This document shows positions 38,901-52,300 of a stretch of 64,000 nucleotides of DNA, in pieces (the first letter of the stretch is position 1; the number at the start of each line of letters is the position of its first letter). This stretch comes from Streblospio benedicti. Its lineage: Eukaryota; Annelida; Polychaeta; Spionida; Spionidae. The notes beneath the pieces were generated by a model. It saw nothing but the letters and a program-made list of their open reading frames with translations, did not search any database and was not told the origin of the DNA. The stretch covers positions 9,247,272-9,311,271 of the forward strand of contig CM032666.1 in the NCBI GenBank assembly GCA_019095985.1. Reading direction: 5' to 3'. The position numbers were made by a program, and so were the translations under genes.

Positions 38901-41900
38901 GTCATGTTATTCCCGGGGCAAACAGCTTAGTTCAGTCCTCAAAGAGTTGCGATTTCATGAATCTATAGAATTGAATGAATAATGATATGAACAAATAATG
39001 TTGACTTGTGACTTGGGTATGTTTTGTTGAGGTGATTTTATGCCTTTTGCAATTTGGTGACAGGCTGACATGATTGGATTGCGTTCGAGGGAGATTGTTT
39101 TCATAACGGGAATACTAAGAAGGGGTGTGAGGTGTGCATTGTGACTGGAGATTACGATCTCATATTGTGTTATTTGTAATCGCCAGATTTTTAGTTTACT
39201 CATATCTTAATCGATAATTGAATGATTTATGGGTGTGTGTCTGTGAAGGGTCTATACAGTAAGTGCATGATCAACATGAAAGGGTAAGCAGTCTGTTATA
39301 AAAATTGCACCCGTAATGAATTTTTATGCCTGCTACCAGTTATCATATAATTGGATAAAACTGTTGTCAATATCGATTTCTTAAGAAAAACGTTGACTGC
39401 AGTCATTGAATGATTATTTCATTTGATCATCGAAATTACCAGAATCAGTCAAAATGGTTTTCCTGTGTATTCTTTTCACCCTATTTGGAAATGATGAAAC
39501 AGTTTGCACTATATGACTTGTCTCTGTGTGTGCTTTTTTGTGGCAGTAGGTGCAACATGAAGGTCATCAGGTGGATTAAGCGCAAATGTTTACAGTCACA
39601 TTTGCCCTGGGATCTGCAAACAGTTCCTACATGAGGTCAGGGCAATTATGTGCCCCTAAGTACCTTTTTGAAGACCTCTTTCACTTTTAAAATATGTATA
39701 TGCACAAGATGTTTTATACATCATGCTGGTATGTCTTATGTCCATCGATAAAAATGCATTGGCCAAAAACCAAGTATGTGACTTCACTCAAACTAAAAAA
39801 AAAACAAGCTGTGTGTCTTCTACCCCATAATGGGGCCATACACTGCAAAGTGATGCACAAACTCATTACTGTATTTTAACCAAAAAATCCTTATCACAGA
39901 GCACAAATCTGGATCGATGGGAATCATTATGAGGTGGGTACAATTTGGTGCCAAACTCTTCAGAGTTGAGCAGTGATGCACAAGATTTTAAGTCATCTTT
40001 TCTTTTGTCTGTTTGCGCACCTTTCTGCGCGTAATTTTTTGCACTGGTTACTTTCTCGTATGTTTTGTTGTTGTTGCTGTTGCTCTCAGAAGATTAATTA
40101 GGGTGCATTGGCAGGTTCTTGGCTTTTCTCACCCATATTCATGTAGTAATTAGTTCATCAAATGAGCTCTTGGAGGGACGTGTTTTATTCTTCGACTACT
40201 GTTGTGGTCCTGTTAACCAATGTCTTCTCACAAGTAAATCCTCATTGTGTTGTACCAATTAATTAGTAATATTAATGTGTTCATTGCGAGTGGCTTACAC
40301 ATAATGCTAGGTCAACGACTGAGCAAATGGTGACCGAAGCCGCTTCTCAAATATTTACGAAATGTTCCCATTCTAGACCAATTTTCGATTTCAACTGTAA
40401 TAATTAGGATGCTTGTTCTTTAGATGTACAACTCGCCTATCATTGTGTTAAAAGCGGCTCACTGGTTTAAGGTATTGTTGCTAGGAAGTCTCAATTCATT
40501 TTCAAGGCCAGCTTTGCACTAAATCTTTGACTAATGGCTATAAAAATGTAGTAAATGTGTCTAATTGCTTGAAAATCAATACAGGATGAGATGATCATTA
40601 TCATTTTTGCTGTTTTATTATTTATCTATGACCATTTTTGTATTGTAATTATGAAAAAACGCTGACCTCATTTAAGAACAAAACATAGTTTAGTCTAAAT
40701 CAAATCCAGTGCATGAATTCTGTAGCTAGAACAGTTTATAGATATACTTGGTTAAGAAATTTGAATATACAAAAAACAAACAGACAATTATTGATATTTC
40801 GCAAGTAAAGAATACTAAGCAAATAAAACTGTTTTGCGGGGAAGAAACAATAAACAGAGATTGTTACTGTGTCGTGATCTGATTAAATTACGCATTGCTC
40901 TGTGGTTTGTTATTGTTTTTTATGTAATGTTTTGTAAATAGGCTTGTGGTCTAAAAACTTGCACATGTGCAATGCACAGGTGCCAGGTGGCAAAATGTGA
41001 CATCATCTTAGCAGACGTATATTTTTACTCAAGTGCTTGTTCAAACATGCTTCTTGCTATGACCAAACTGATCCCTGGATGTGTTCATTAGTTCAGAATG
41101 CGCTATTTTTGTATTCTTTTGTATATTAAGTGGCCTTCAAAGTTCCGAGTATCACAGCTTCCCTTCAGGCGTTATAGTCTGAACTATTTTATACATCAGG
41201 CAAAACTCATGCATGATTATGATGATGTCAGAAAAAGCTACTTTAGATCTTAATCAGTTAAAATCAGTGATTCCCTATAATCAAGAAGTGGTGTTAGTAT
41301 GCTAATTAACCACAAAGTACCATGGCCAATTTTCCTCCTGTATATGCAAATAGAGTAGAGATTACCTGTTCATGGATTCTTGCTCGCTTGTGAAATTGAT
41401 CAGGCAAGGGGTCTGTGGTATACAAAGCGCGTATTGTGCATATATTCTCGTTTGGCAGACGACAATGTAAACTTGGGGCTGAGTCAGCAGCCACTTTAGA
41501 TTGGCTGGATTGGTGGGATTGAATAAATTTCACATAAAGTAGTGGGATTTTACATGCAAGTGGGGAACTAGTTGCAAGATATGAACAAACAAAAGCAAAA
41601 ACTTAATTAAGAATTGCATATCTAACATTTCAAATTGGACTTTGAATACAGACACATTTATGAAATTGATATGACCCAATAAAAATGATATGTAATTTAT
41701 TGTTACTGATGTGGGTTTTTTCTTCCTGATAGGAAAACAAGTGATTCATCTAGTATATGAGAGTGCACCAATAACTCGGTGTAAAATATCAAGTCATCAA
41801 AACAGACAGTATGTAGATGAAAACACAAAACGCAAGACATTTGCATTACATGTAGGTACAAAATTCAATGGTATGATTTTCTTGTCACATTATTCTTCTT

Positions 41901-44900
41901 ACATGTAACTTATGAAAATGTGATAAGCCATTGTCTTCAGCTAAATTCATGAAATTTATTGAAGGCGGCGGCCCACGAGGTCACATGCATGAGGTCTCAA
42001 TCCACCAACTACATGTTACTGGCTTCAGTGATTCAGATAACAAAAACCGCAGCATAAATCTACCTTTGCTACAGCGGGAATCAGTCCCCCAGTCATGTCA
42101 AATTACTCAACTTTTGCGATTTTCTGCATTGCCGAGCATCAACAGATAATGTCATTTTTGATCCACCCTCCATCTTTTCCAATCTCTGCTGTATCTGCTT
42201 CAGTAAATATTTGTACACCTCAGCTGATCTCGATCCAAAACAATGTCTAGCAGACGTCAAATGTCATTTTTTGTTAACTTTTGATGATAAGTGACTGTGT
42301 GTTAGTAATTCTGTCAGAAGACCACCTTAGGAACCAGGGTCAAGTGGTTGCATTAAAAAGATGATCAAATTGTAGATTTTCTGCTCAATAATGTTGTGGC
42401 AAAAACTTTTACAAATTAGCTGTCGTTTTGAAGAAGTGTCCCTTTTGAGAAGTGTTGTTGTTAGGAAGTTTCAGCGTAAAAGTTTGAGCAGACAGTAAGT
42501 GTCAAGATTTATTAAAGGTGGATGATAATCCGTGGAGTGCTTTGTTCGAAAGGACGCTGCTATTTCATTTTGTACTAATGACACCATCAGGTATTCGATA
42601 TACTTATGACAGCTACCATAATGGATTGTTGTTACCGCTGGAATCTCGCAAAGCTGAAATAGATATTACAGTTAATGTGATGTTATATGTTTGACATTGT
42701 GTTACAACAAGGTGTGAATTACTTTAGAGCAAAGAATATATGTTTTTGCGTTGTCGTCATCGGCAGTGTTAATGCATATTAGGATGAAATGTATCATCTG
42801 AAAACAATGAAGTGGTGAATGTAGACGGGTGGATAAGTTTATGTATGTAATTTTTTCACAGTTCAGTGTGTGGTGATGTTGCATAGCATGTCAATGACAC
42901 CAACGTTTGGTGACTTTTTGTCCATACATGTATAGACTAGGATCATGTAGATCATTGTAAAGTACAATTACATTATTGCATGGAAATTAGTGCTTACACC
43001 TTCACATACTGAGATAGAAAGTGAGGTGAATGAATCAATGTAATGATGTTATGTTTGGTTTGTTCATGTCTAGCCCACAATATCTAAGAAAATACTTGAT
43101 TTAGTTATAATAAAGATTTGATATTGATATTCCTGAAGTATTTGATTTTCTGCTAATAAGATGAAACAAAAATCTTAATCTTAACAATTAGTGTCATAGC
43201 AGATATTAAACACCTATCACTCATCTCAATCATTAAAAACATTCGAAAACAAAAGAAAGGCAGAAACAAAACAAACACAGCGAAGACGACAGGGTCTAAT
43301 AAACATGTAGACACAGTGGAACCAATTACAGGCAAGATGATGCAGATGATTGACAGCTAATTGACAGCCCGTATCACTTGGCTTCCAGCGGTTCCCTGTC
43401 AGTAGCATGCGGCAGTGACACACCCGAGACAGCAGACGACTTTGCGGGATGCAACAACCACCGTTCTGCTGATAATCACACTATGTGAATTCTAATGCTA
43501 TCGTAATGCAGAGAAATTTAACCCTCGAAGGGTGTGCATGTATTGAATACACCACTTGAGTTGAGATTGATTAGAATTCTTGAACTTGTCTTCAAAGTTT
43601 GATTGATTGCTGTTTAGGAGCTGGAGAGATTTGTCATGAAATGAAAGTAGTTCTTGGGCGAGACCAAAAGGTGCAAAAGGTTGTTATGGGTGCCGAGTTA
43701 GGGACGGTAAAGTCTAATAACATTGTCAATCAATTGAAACGTTTTACCCTCATATACTTCCAACTATCAGCGATATGTGATAAAGTTTTCCTCTTGAGAA
43801 AAAGTGATTGATATGGTTTTAATGAATCCTTCAAAAGTTTTGATCTTTAAGAACACATGCTCATGTAAAAGTGAAGAAACTAAACAAGAAACCAACATGA
43901 GCACCTCAACATCAGGTGTGTGCAGATACAGTGTCACTGACAAGACTCCAATTCTGGAGCAGATGACAAAAGGTTGAGACCAGCAGGCTGGCGGGTCAAT
44001 GTGAGATGTGTATTATGACTCTTCATCTCATGATTAGGCGTATATGATGTTGTATGTTCATGATTGGATGAGTAATGGGCTCTTGTCGTGACCTGGTAGC
44101 TCTTTCTGGTCTTTTTTTGGTTGCTTCCAAGGACTCCAGTGTTTTTATTATGTAGACAGTATCTATGTTTGCTTTTTTAAAATTGATTGATTCTTATTTT
44201 ACCTACATGTATAATAACTTTATTTTTCTGTCTAGATAATTCATTAAAATAACTTGGTATTTTATCATGTTGATATGTAATTTTGAAAATGTAAGCATAC
44301 TTTATTCTAATTCTTTATTGTGGTTTAAGTACCCATACATGTAGCTTTAAAACATGGATAAGAAAGATGGTTTGCAATGATAATGCAACACATAAGCAAA
44401 CTGGTTTCCTCTGCTTATATCATATAGATACTCCTAATTGCAATTCAATTCCTCTAACCAAAAGTACAGCTAATTTGATCACTTCTTAAAAGATTTTCCA
44501 TGTAATAATGTACAATCCCTTTGAAGCTGACCACGTGGATCCCAGTTAATCACATCTTATTGACATGAGCTTAAACATCAATTACAAAAAGTTTATCACT
44601 TGAGGAATGAATTTACTTTGGATTAACCATAGAGATTTATTATTTGGCCAAGTATTAATATCTTCAAGCAGAAGTCATGATGTAAGCCATAGGGGCAAGT
44701 GTTTCAATAAATAAATGATCATGCTGTTGTTTAGCCCATCTGTGAAAGCAAGATTTCATCCTGCATTCATGCCTTTAACAAATGTGATCCCTTTGAAAAC
44801 TGACCTAATGCCTTGTAATTGCTCTTATCTGATATACAATAGGCAAGCTGCTGAACTAATGGTCTTCAGGTGATCAATAGGTAAAGACTGACTATTGAAA

Positions 44901-45659
44901 CTGACCACTTCTCTTTAGAGTGGTGTAAAGTGGTGTGTGTAGTGTTTGGTTCCAGGGCTCTAGGTGTTGCTTGTGTCTCTAGATCTACATTTGGGTGAAA
45001 TGCAACTTGAAAGATAATGATATTGATTTGGAAAAATGTAATAATTTGATTACTAAATATTATGGTAGGAATATAGTTATATGTGTTTAACCCTATACAA
45101 TCACTTTCAAAAGTGAGAGCATTAGATGGTTAGATATCATAGAAATATGACATAATGGGATAAAAACAAATGATGAGTCAATATCTGGTTGCAATGTAAC
45201 TAATTTTATTTTAATTTAAAGTTCTTTGTCAAAAGGCAAAATAAGAATTTATAAGAAATAGAGGAATCAAAGAAGGCAAGACATGGAACAGATATTTCAG
45301 CACAATCTAGTGAAATCCATCACATATAAAGAGATTAACCTATTATTAACAGATCAATTTCAATCACCAAACTAACTGGCCGTATGCCAACATTACGATA
45401 GTCACCATTAAGTTATCAGGAAGTAACTTTATACAAGATCATTCAACCAGAAACTCATAAAACAAGCTCCTCCCTAACCTGTTACCCATCCAAGGGTGTT
45501 AAAGTTCGATATCCTGTCTGTCACCTTCTGACCAAGTGATAAAGGCTAATGTCCCGTGCTTGGCTTGTGGCAGGCACGCACCGCACCACACCGACCAGGG
45601 CTTCTTGAGCCAAAAACAGCCCCATGACCAAAGCCCTTGAAGTTCTCCTTTTCCCCTCT
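29961..45659. other. Long gene-free stretch upstream of BAK
   Basis: No coding exon, RNA gene or intact transposon is recognised over about 15.7 kb. It contains a short tandem duplication (TAGAATAGACCAAA, 30689-30721) and unique GC-richer blocks at about 31490-31960, 33180-33400, 34040-34520, 35000-36060, 36290-36560 and 41290-41530. TACATGTA octamers cluster at 41848, 41900, 42925, 44204 and 44336. Open frames of 60-90 codons are scattered on both strands without family resemblance. Confidence 0.5.
43347..43367 (+). promoter_or_regulatory. Tandem Pbx-Meis/Prep-like sites
   Basis: TGATTGACAG (43347-43356) is an exact Pbx-Meis composite site. One base later comes TAATTGACAG (43358-43367), one mismatch from it. 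The pair lies about 2.6 kb upstream of the first BAK coding exon. The spacing of 11 bp, one helical turn, would place both on the same face of the DNA. Confidence 0.35.
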
Positions 45660-45876
45660 AGATGGAGTAGTAGTCCAATGAGAGGACACTGAAGCCTCAG
45701 TCAAGCATAGCATTCACTGACCAGCATCAGTCTAATCAGACAGCAAGTGAGGCTGAGAAATCAGCAGTCTGGGTCGATTGCGGTTTATGTGCCAGTTTAA
45801 GGTCCAGCAGCATGCTCAGTCGAGGATGTGATGATGTCAGCCTAAATCACCTTTTAGTTCATGCATAATGTTACAG
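45660..45876 (+). promoter_or_regulatory. Candidate BAK promoter or 5' leader region
   Basis: Just upstream of the first coding exon there is a GC-richer block with a CCAAT box in good context (GTCCAATGAG near 45673-45682) and a CRE-like GATGATGTCAG near 45831-45841. I see no TATA box. An acceptor-like sequence (CATAATGTTACAG, AG at 45875-45876) allows a second reading: an untranslated first exon elsewhere spliced to 45877. The two models cannot be separated from sequence alone. Confidence 0.35.
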
Positions 45877-45966
45877 GAAGCAGACGACACCCGAGCAGCA
45901 GCTAAAGGCTACTGGATAATAACAAGAACAGGCGGCAAGCCAGTGTGCTTCAATAATATAAACACC

Positions 45967-46050
45967 ATGCAGCGTGTGAGGAGCTACATAACCAATTTGG
46001 GAGAGACTCGGGTAACATGTGCTTTGAGCTTGTTGACAACGAGGCCCTAA
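45967..46050 (+). CDS. Upstream open reading frame overlapping the first BAK AUG
   Basis: An ATG at 45967 in good context (CACCATGC, A at -3) opens 27 codons in a different frame from BAK and stops at TAA 46048-46050. It overlaps the first in-frame BAK ATG (46017) but ends 74 nt before the second (46125). If the leader is transcribed, scanning ribosomes that use this ATG would miss 46017 and could re-initiate at 46125. The peptide is not recognisable. Upstream in the same frame the open stretch extends to an ATG at 45868, which would lie in an intron if the acceptor at 45876 is used. Confidence 0.35.
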   Translation: MQRVRSYITNLGETRVTCALSLLTTRP

Positions 46051-46309
46051 GGATTGCCACACGTGGGCTTAACTTTACGACTGCAAAGAAAGTGGTAGAA
46101 CATCATCACCAAGGATCTGGTGCAATGTGCTATAATATCGTTGACTCGGAGGAGGCACACAGAAGGTTTATCGTGGACTTTGTGGATTACGCTATTTGCG
46201 CGACAACGTTGGATTCTTCTTTGCAGATGAATGTCGATGACAACGGCAATTTGGATGGATTCCGCCGGAGCAGGAGGATGCAGCCGCCGGATTATGACGA
46301 TGATACCAG
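46017..46309 (+). CDS. BAK1: BAK first coding exon: N-terminus and helix 1
   Basis: The frame is open from 45957, just after an in-frame TAA at 45954, to a consensus donor AG|GTAGGT at 46309/46310. It ends in phase 2 and is completed by the first base of the BH3 exon to give Ser. Residues SEEAHRRFIVDFVDYA, around residues 43-58 when counted from 46017, resemble human BAK helix 1 (TEEVFRSYVFYR). An acidic, flexible stretch follows (NVDDNGNLDG, then PPDYDDDT), as expected for the helix 1 to BH3 linker. Two in-frame ATGs are possible: 46017 (A at -3) and 46125 (G at -3). Counting to the conserved Trp of GGW, the second start gives 171 residues against about 177 in human BAK; the first gives 207. 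The N-terminus of BAK is poorly conserved, so this exon rests mainly on phase match, open frame and helix 1 similarity. Confidence 0.82.
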
Positions 46310-49300
46310 GTAGGTAGTATTTGCGCGCGACAGATCCGGATTTCTGTGATCATCATGAATTGTTATTGTATGGTAGAGGATAATCTGTGATTTGCGTTGA
46401 TCATGTTACATAGAACTTTGCGGCTGTAGTATAAGGGTGAAAACTGAATTTATGAATGAGAAGTGAATGATATTTCTTTTATATGTTGATATTCATCATA
46501 CGTCATAGGAAAAATCTTTAGAAAAAGTTTTATGAAGTTTTGACAGTTTCTTCTACTTGCTAGATGGCATGGAAGCAACTGAAAATTAGATTTTGAATTT
46601 CAATCTTATATCTAAATGACATACAAACAACCAGTCCAGTTTAAATGTGACTATCCTACCTAGTTGCTATTTAAATCGCAATTTAAAGGGCTCCTTGAAA
46701 AATGTTTAAAGAGATGCTTTGCCAGCAGACACTTGGAAGGACAATGTATGTTGTAACACTTCCTTCTATAGTTGATCCTCAATTATTGAAGAAAATTAAA
46801 GGACCATTATCATCATTATCTAATGTATTTGCCATATGTCTTCAACAATGCACTTTTCAACCTTATTGAGCCATGGGGCTATTAAAGTTGTCATGACTGA
46901 AAAGTTTGAAGTTCTTCTTGGTTAAGGGCTATCTTTGAAAGTGAAATCCCTCTATGTAGAAATGAAGTGCTTTCCATCTTTGATGATTTCCTATTTTGAA
47001 TCATTTTATGCTGGCCCATGCTAGGTAGTTCAAAGTTTTAATCCATTTTTAATTGATTGAAAATAGGTACATGTATCTGTGGCTATATTTGACAATCAAA
47101 CTGCACTGATTCTCAAAATACTGAGAACTGGGTGTTTTCTTTTGTGACATGCTGATATGAGTAATTTGTAATAATAAAAGTTGACAGGTACATAATATTT
47201 TTAGTGTTTAGAAGACAATTGTGGCTTTGTCTATTTGAGGTTTAGGGAGCCGTGCCAATGTTGCGGTGTACAAGTTGTTCTTGACTTGCACTTGTGGTTG
47301 ATCACAAGTAAAAAGTATGGCATTGAATGGTCTAGACGTTTTAAAGATAACCTATTGTTTTGGTATTTATAATGCTATGAATCGATTTGATAACTAATGT
47401 TCTTGTCCCATTATTAAATAGTTTTTCTTCTTTCTAAATTAATTGAAGTTAACAAGAAATTGTCTGTATAAAAATGTGAAGTTACCGGAATGTGATAATT
47501 TTAAAAATTACAAGTAAAATGATAAAAAGAGAGATAATTTTTCTTCAGATATTGCAATTGGGAAAATGTTTTATATTATATACTATATGAAGACCGAGTT
47601 GAGTGGCATCTTATTTCGTGGCTGACATTGACAATGCTCATTAGAACAGTGACCAAGAAATGTGGGTTGCTCAGGATTGATTTTGGATCATGAGGTCATC
47701 AGATGCTGGTCAATGATCAAAGCGGTCATTTACATTGTAATATAGGAGTAGGAGATGCTGGTACATGTAGCTCAGTGGTACTTATCAAGAGTAGGTAGAC
47801 ATTTATGAATACCCTTTTCCATGATTTCTTTGAATTTCGAAGAATACATTTGAGATCTTCAATGGTTATATGTATGAATGCCTTTAAAGTTTTGTTTTTG
47901 TAAAATTAATATTAGAATAGATGAAGCTCCATGTTATATTCTACCAGTCACAATAAAGTTTGCAATGCATTGACTGATGTGTATTATCGAAGTTGTGAAA
48001 GAAATCTTATGTCACACGTTTTTGGGAATCTGTTATTTACAATCTTCTGCAGAAAGATACAGGCTGGATAATTATTCTGCCTAAAAGATGACGTTTGCTG
48101 GACAGTGGTCAAGCTTTTAAGCAAACAGCTTCTTAGTCAGCTTGTTCCTTGTAATAGCATGGCAATTATAAGATTACTTTTGGTTTACTAGGAAGGGCCA
48201 TTGGTTCCCTGAGTATTGATCAAGCTTTCATCATCATTAACCCTAAAGGAAAATAGATTCTGAAAAGCACTCATCAAAAGGTCAAATTAGTTGTAATCTG
48301 CAAACCTGATAAAGAAGTTGAAAAATATTTGTAAAAAACACCTTTATAAGTCTGGCTTAACCATATAATTGCAAGCTGTAGTCTAAATATGATGAACAGG
48401 TCATCAAAAAACTATTTCATCCATGGCTACAAGTATCATGTTATACAAGTGTTGACGTATAAGATATCAAAACATCCACCAGCCAAACATTCTGACCATC
48501 GGTCAAATAGCGCACTGTCTGTGTAGGTGTCTCTGGTAGCAAGAAATAACACAGGAAGGTCGCTACTGAGAATGTGCGAAGTGTGTTGGAAGCGTGCCCG
48601 GAAAACTAGGTGTTTATTGATGTAACTTGCACTTGCTAGTGATGTAGATAATGAGCTGTTTGGATAGTGATCTAACCATTAGCTGTATGATTAGTGCAGA
48701 GTTTGATACAGCAAATAGTGATTATCGAAGGAAGATGATCTGTTTGGGTGTTTGTAAGCATTGGGTCAAGTTCCTTTATGAACACAGACAGAGTTGTTAC
48801 TGAATGTTTATCTATTCTGGTGTATTGTTATGTTTACCAATTCAGTAAATGATGATTTTTTTGTTACTTGTGTTAAATTACATTGTTATCCAACTGTCAG
48901 TTTAAAGCTAAAATTCTACGGTTCATATGGTTTTGAGTGTACAGGGACTGCACCTTTCCTCCCTTTCTCGGTACAGACGACAATTTTATCTCAGGACAGT
49001 TCAAGTGTACAAAAAGTTCATTACGCAGCAGCCAAAGTTCAGGGCAATCACATTGTAAACATTGTGATGTGTAAAAAATTCGAAGCTTTGCACGGGAATG
49101 TTACATCATATATATTTGCACTCAGGCTACCAAAGCATTTAGAAAATAATCAAAATGCCTCTATCAATACAATGAACGTGATCAAGTGGTTTATTGAATG
49201 TGGTCTTATCATTTCACAATTGAACCAATCAATTTGGTGGCATTTATGTCTTGTGTATGTCAAATCTCCTTACACCACAGATCAAAGAGAACAATGAAAT

Positions 49301-52300
49301 CATCGCAAATTATAATGCCAACATTACTTGAGTTGATCAGGTGCTTAAAAGTTAGATTTATGACAAAGCAGACGACATGCAAAAGAATGCTTGATTTATG
49401 AGAATATTAAGAACATTAAAAACCTTTGTCACTAAGCTGAGGATTACATGCCTGGTAGTAATAATTTCTAGACTAGATGGTGCGGTGACCATGAAAGTAA
49501 AGCCCTTTAACTGTAAATGTGGACAGCCATTTTATTAACTTGTGCTTCTTCGATTGATGTTTCTGGCATGTTGATGTGAAGATTTCCGTCTGTTACATCA
49601 CTGTTAAAGCTCTGGGGACAAATTGCAACATCATGGTCAACTCATAACAAGCTTTTAGATTAACGCTCAAACAACCTGTGCTTACTTAACAGAATGAAAC
49701 CGGTGTCCCATGGCACAAGATGCAATAGTCATTGTTTAGTTTAACAAATTAAAGAGAAGCAATTGTTTGCTTGGCACCTTTTAACTATGATCTCGGTCAA
49801 TGTGGTGGAAAACAAAACGTGCTATGATGCGCAATTATTAGAATGGCTTGGGCGCAGAGGGAATTCGTTGGAGTTCTATAATTGGTTAGTAGGTAGCATG
49901 TACTATTGATAAATTGGGTGCTATAATGACATGAAATAGCATTAGAGTAGATAATTTGATGTGGTCAAGTTCTTTATAATTTGTCATCTTCTTTTCACAC
50001 TATCCCATGATGAAGATGTCCTCAGCAAATTGCTTTGTTTGTAGATAGCCATCAATAATAAAGCCAATGTCTCTTCGTGCGTAAATCAAAAGACTTCTGC
50101 ACCTGTCCAGCATATGCTCTGACCTTTGTTCAGGAATTTGTAAGGATCACTTAATTTTTTTTCTTTCTTACTCAAGCGCATCAGATATTTTGATACTTTT
50201 TTCATGCATGAACTTTCAACACTTGGGTCGTGAGATTCACTCATTTTTTCTGAAAGGTCATACATATTTAAAAAAGATACGGTGTTAAGAATAACAAATG
50301 CATGAAGACAAGATATTTGGCAGAGATATATCAAACTAAAGTCATGCTTGTCATCTCCAATACTGGAAGGTGTTCATAAAGCATTGTGATGCTCAGCCTC
50401 TTTGACATATATTGTGACAATGAGAAAGAATAACAAACTATCTGTTGACAAATGATGTTGGTGGAAAGATGTGCTCCATGTCAATAAAAATGAACACAAG
50501 CATCTTAAGTTGGCAACATGATAGATTCTGATGACTGTGTTGATCTTCTATAAAACCCAAACACACTTTAAGCATCACCCCAAGTTCAGCAATCCTTTGT
50601 TGAGGCCCGGATAATGTTCTAACATAAATATTACGGCATCTATTTGTGTCCAAACTAACAGAGCCTCTAGTCAAGGCATTTCCTCAGGGTGTGCACTGTT
50701 AGCCCCCAATATTTAGGCATTTAAATGACCTAATCGTAGCCCAAGGGGCAAAACTTGTATGCTTTTGATGACCTTTTCAGGTTTTAATTTCTCCACCTGG
50801 TCCCTTCGGTTCATGACATGCCATGTTAGCCATCAAAAGTTTTCATTGTTTTTCCAACCCATTCTATGGACTCGCCATATTAAATGTCTCCATTAAAAGT
50901 GCACAGTGGCATAATTACGATATTTTGCCTTGTGGCTGGGTTGAGAGATTGTGACACCTTTTGGCTTTTTGTAACTTTAAGCGGGTGAAGTCAGGTTGTT
51001 GATAGACACTCAATATCGTGGTCTTGAAAGTGTGCATGAATCTGAATCTGACTGCATTAAGAACACGGGGAAGACTCTTCATTGTATCTGATGCAGGAGA
51101 TGATGTATGGTATCAGTTCCCACACCTGTGGATTGGATTGTTTTCTTGCTATTGAAGGGGATCTTGACATTGTGAAACATAGCAACAGTTTGTTTATACC
51201 TGATTTTGCTGTCTTTATAGAAGTTGTAAAATGATACAGAGATGATCTCTTTCTCAACATCTGCATCAAATGTTGAATGAACTGTATTGATCAGTGTTGA
51301 AATGATGTGCTGTATTCTGTAATAAATGGGAGATTGAACTGTCAAAATTGTTATACATATGTTGCTAAATTTAGAAACTTCGTGTATAAATGCTGACGTG
51401 AGACAATATTGGATAATTGTAACCAATCAATATATCTTTATTTTAGTGACGCTTTGCTTGAGGTTTTCAGACAAAAGATGTGTTATATTAATGTTTAACC
51501 CTCCGATGATGACATTATTTGGATACAATGCTTTCGATGGTTTAGAGGAACGTTTTTCATAGTGTCAGAATCTAATTGCTCGGAAGATTTGTATGTCAAC
51601 CTATTATGTCCTTATATTAAGGTTTACACGCCTATTAAGTAGTCATACAGTGAAGTGTTAGGGAGGCGAATCATTATTTGATATTATTAAATGATCGTAT
51701 ATTATACTAGTGACATCGTCTGCAAATATTGATGGAATCGATTGAATGAAGTGGTGAAAATCACCACATTAGTTTATAAAGAAATGCACCACACTTTGTC
51801 TGCAGGCCTGTATAGGAAATCAGTTAAATGATCAAACAGTCATTAGGAAGGAAGAAAGACTGTCAGCATGGTCAATATATAACAATAGAGATACTTGTAA
51901 CTCAACAGCATATCATGACCCATAACAGATTCCATGCCCACGCATATAGAAGGTATGTGGTGTCAAAACCAGCATGTATTTTGGTGCGCATGATGTGAAA
52001 ATGGAGGGTTTAGTGGCATAGGTGAGAACACTGCAGAGGTCAGTATTGTTGAATGGTGAAGAGCTAGCAGTTGCTTTCATTTTGTCAAGATGCTGGGTGT
52101 TTTGTTGCCTTATTAGAAAGTATAATAGGTTCTTAGCTGGAGAAATAGAAGCTACCCATAGCTGGCAATAAGAAGATTTTCCAAGTAAGCTCTACCTGGA
52201 TTTGCTTACGTTAGATTTATTTTCGACTTTGAAGCATGCCCAGACAGGGATACATGTATTAGTTGAGTAGAACATTAATGCTACAGAATCCCAGGTGCCA

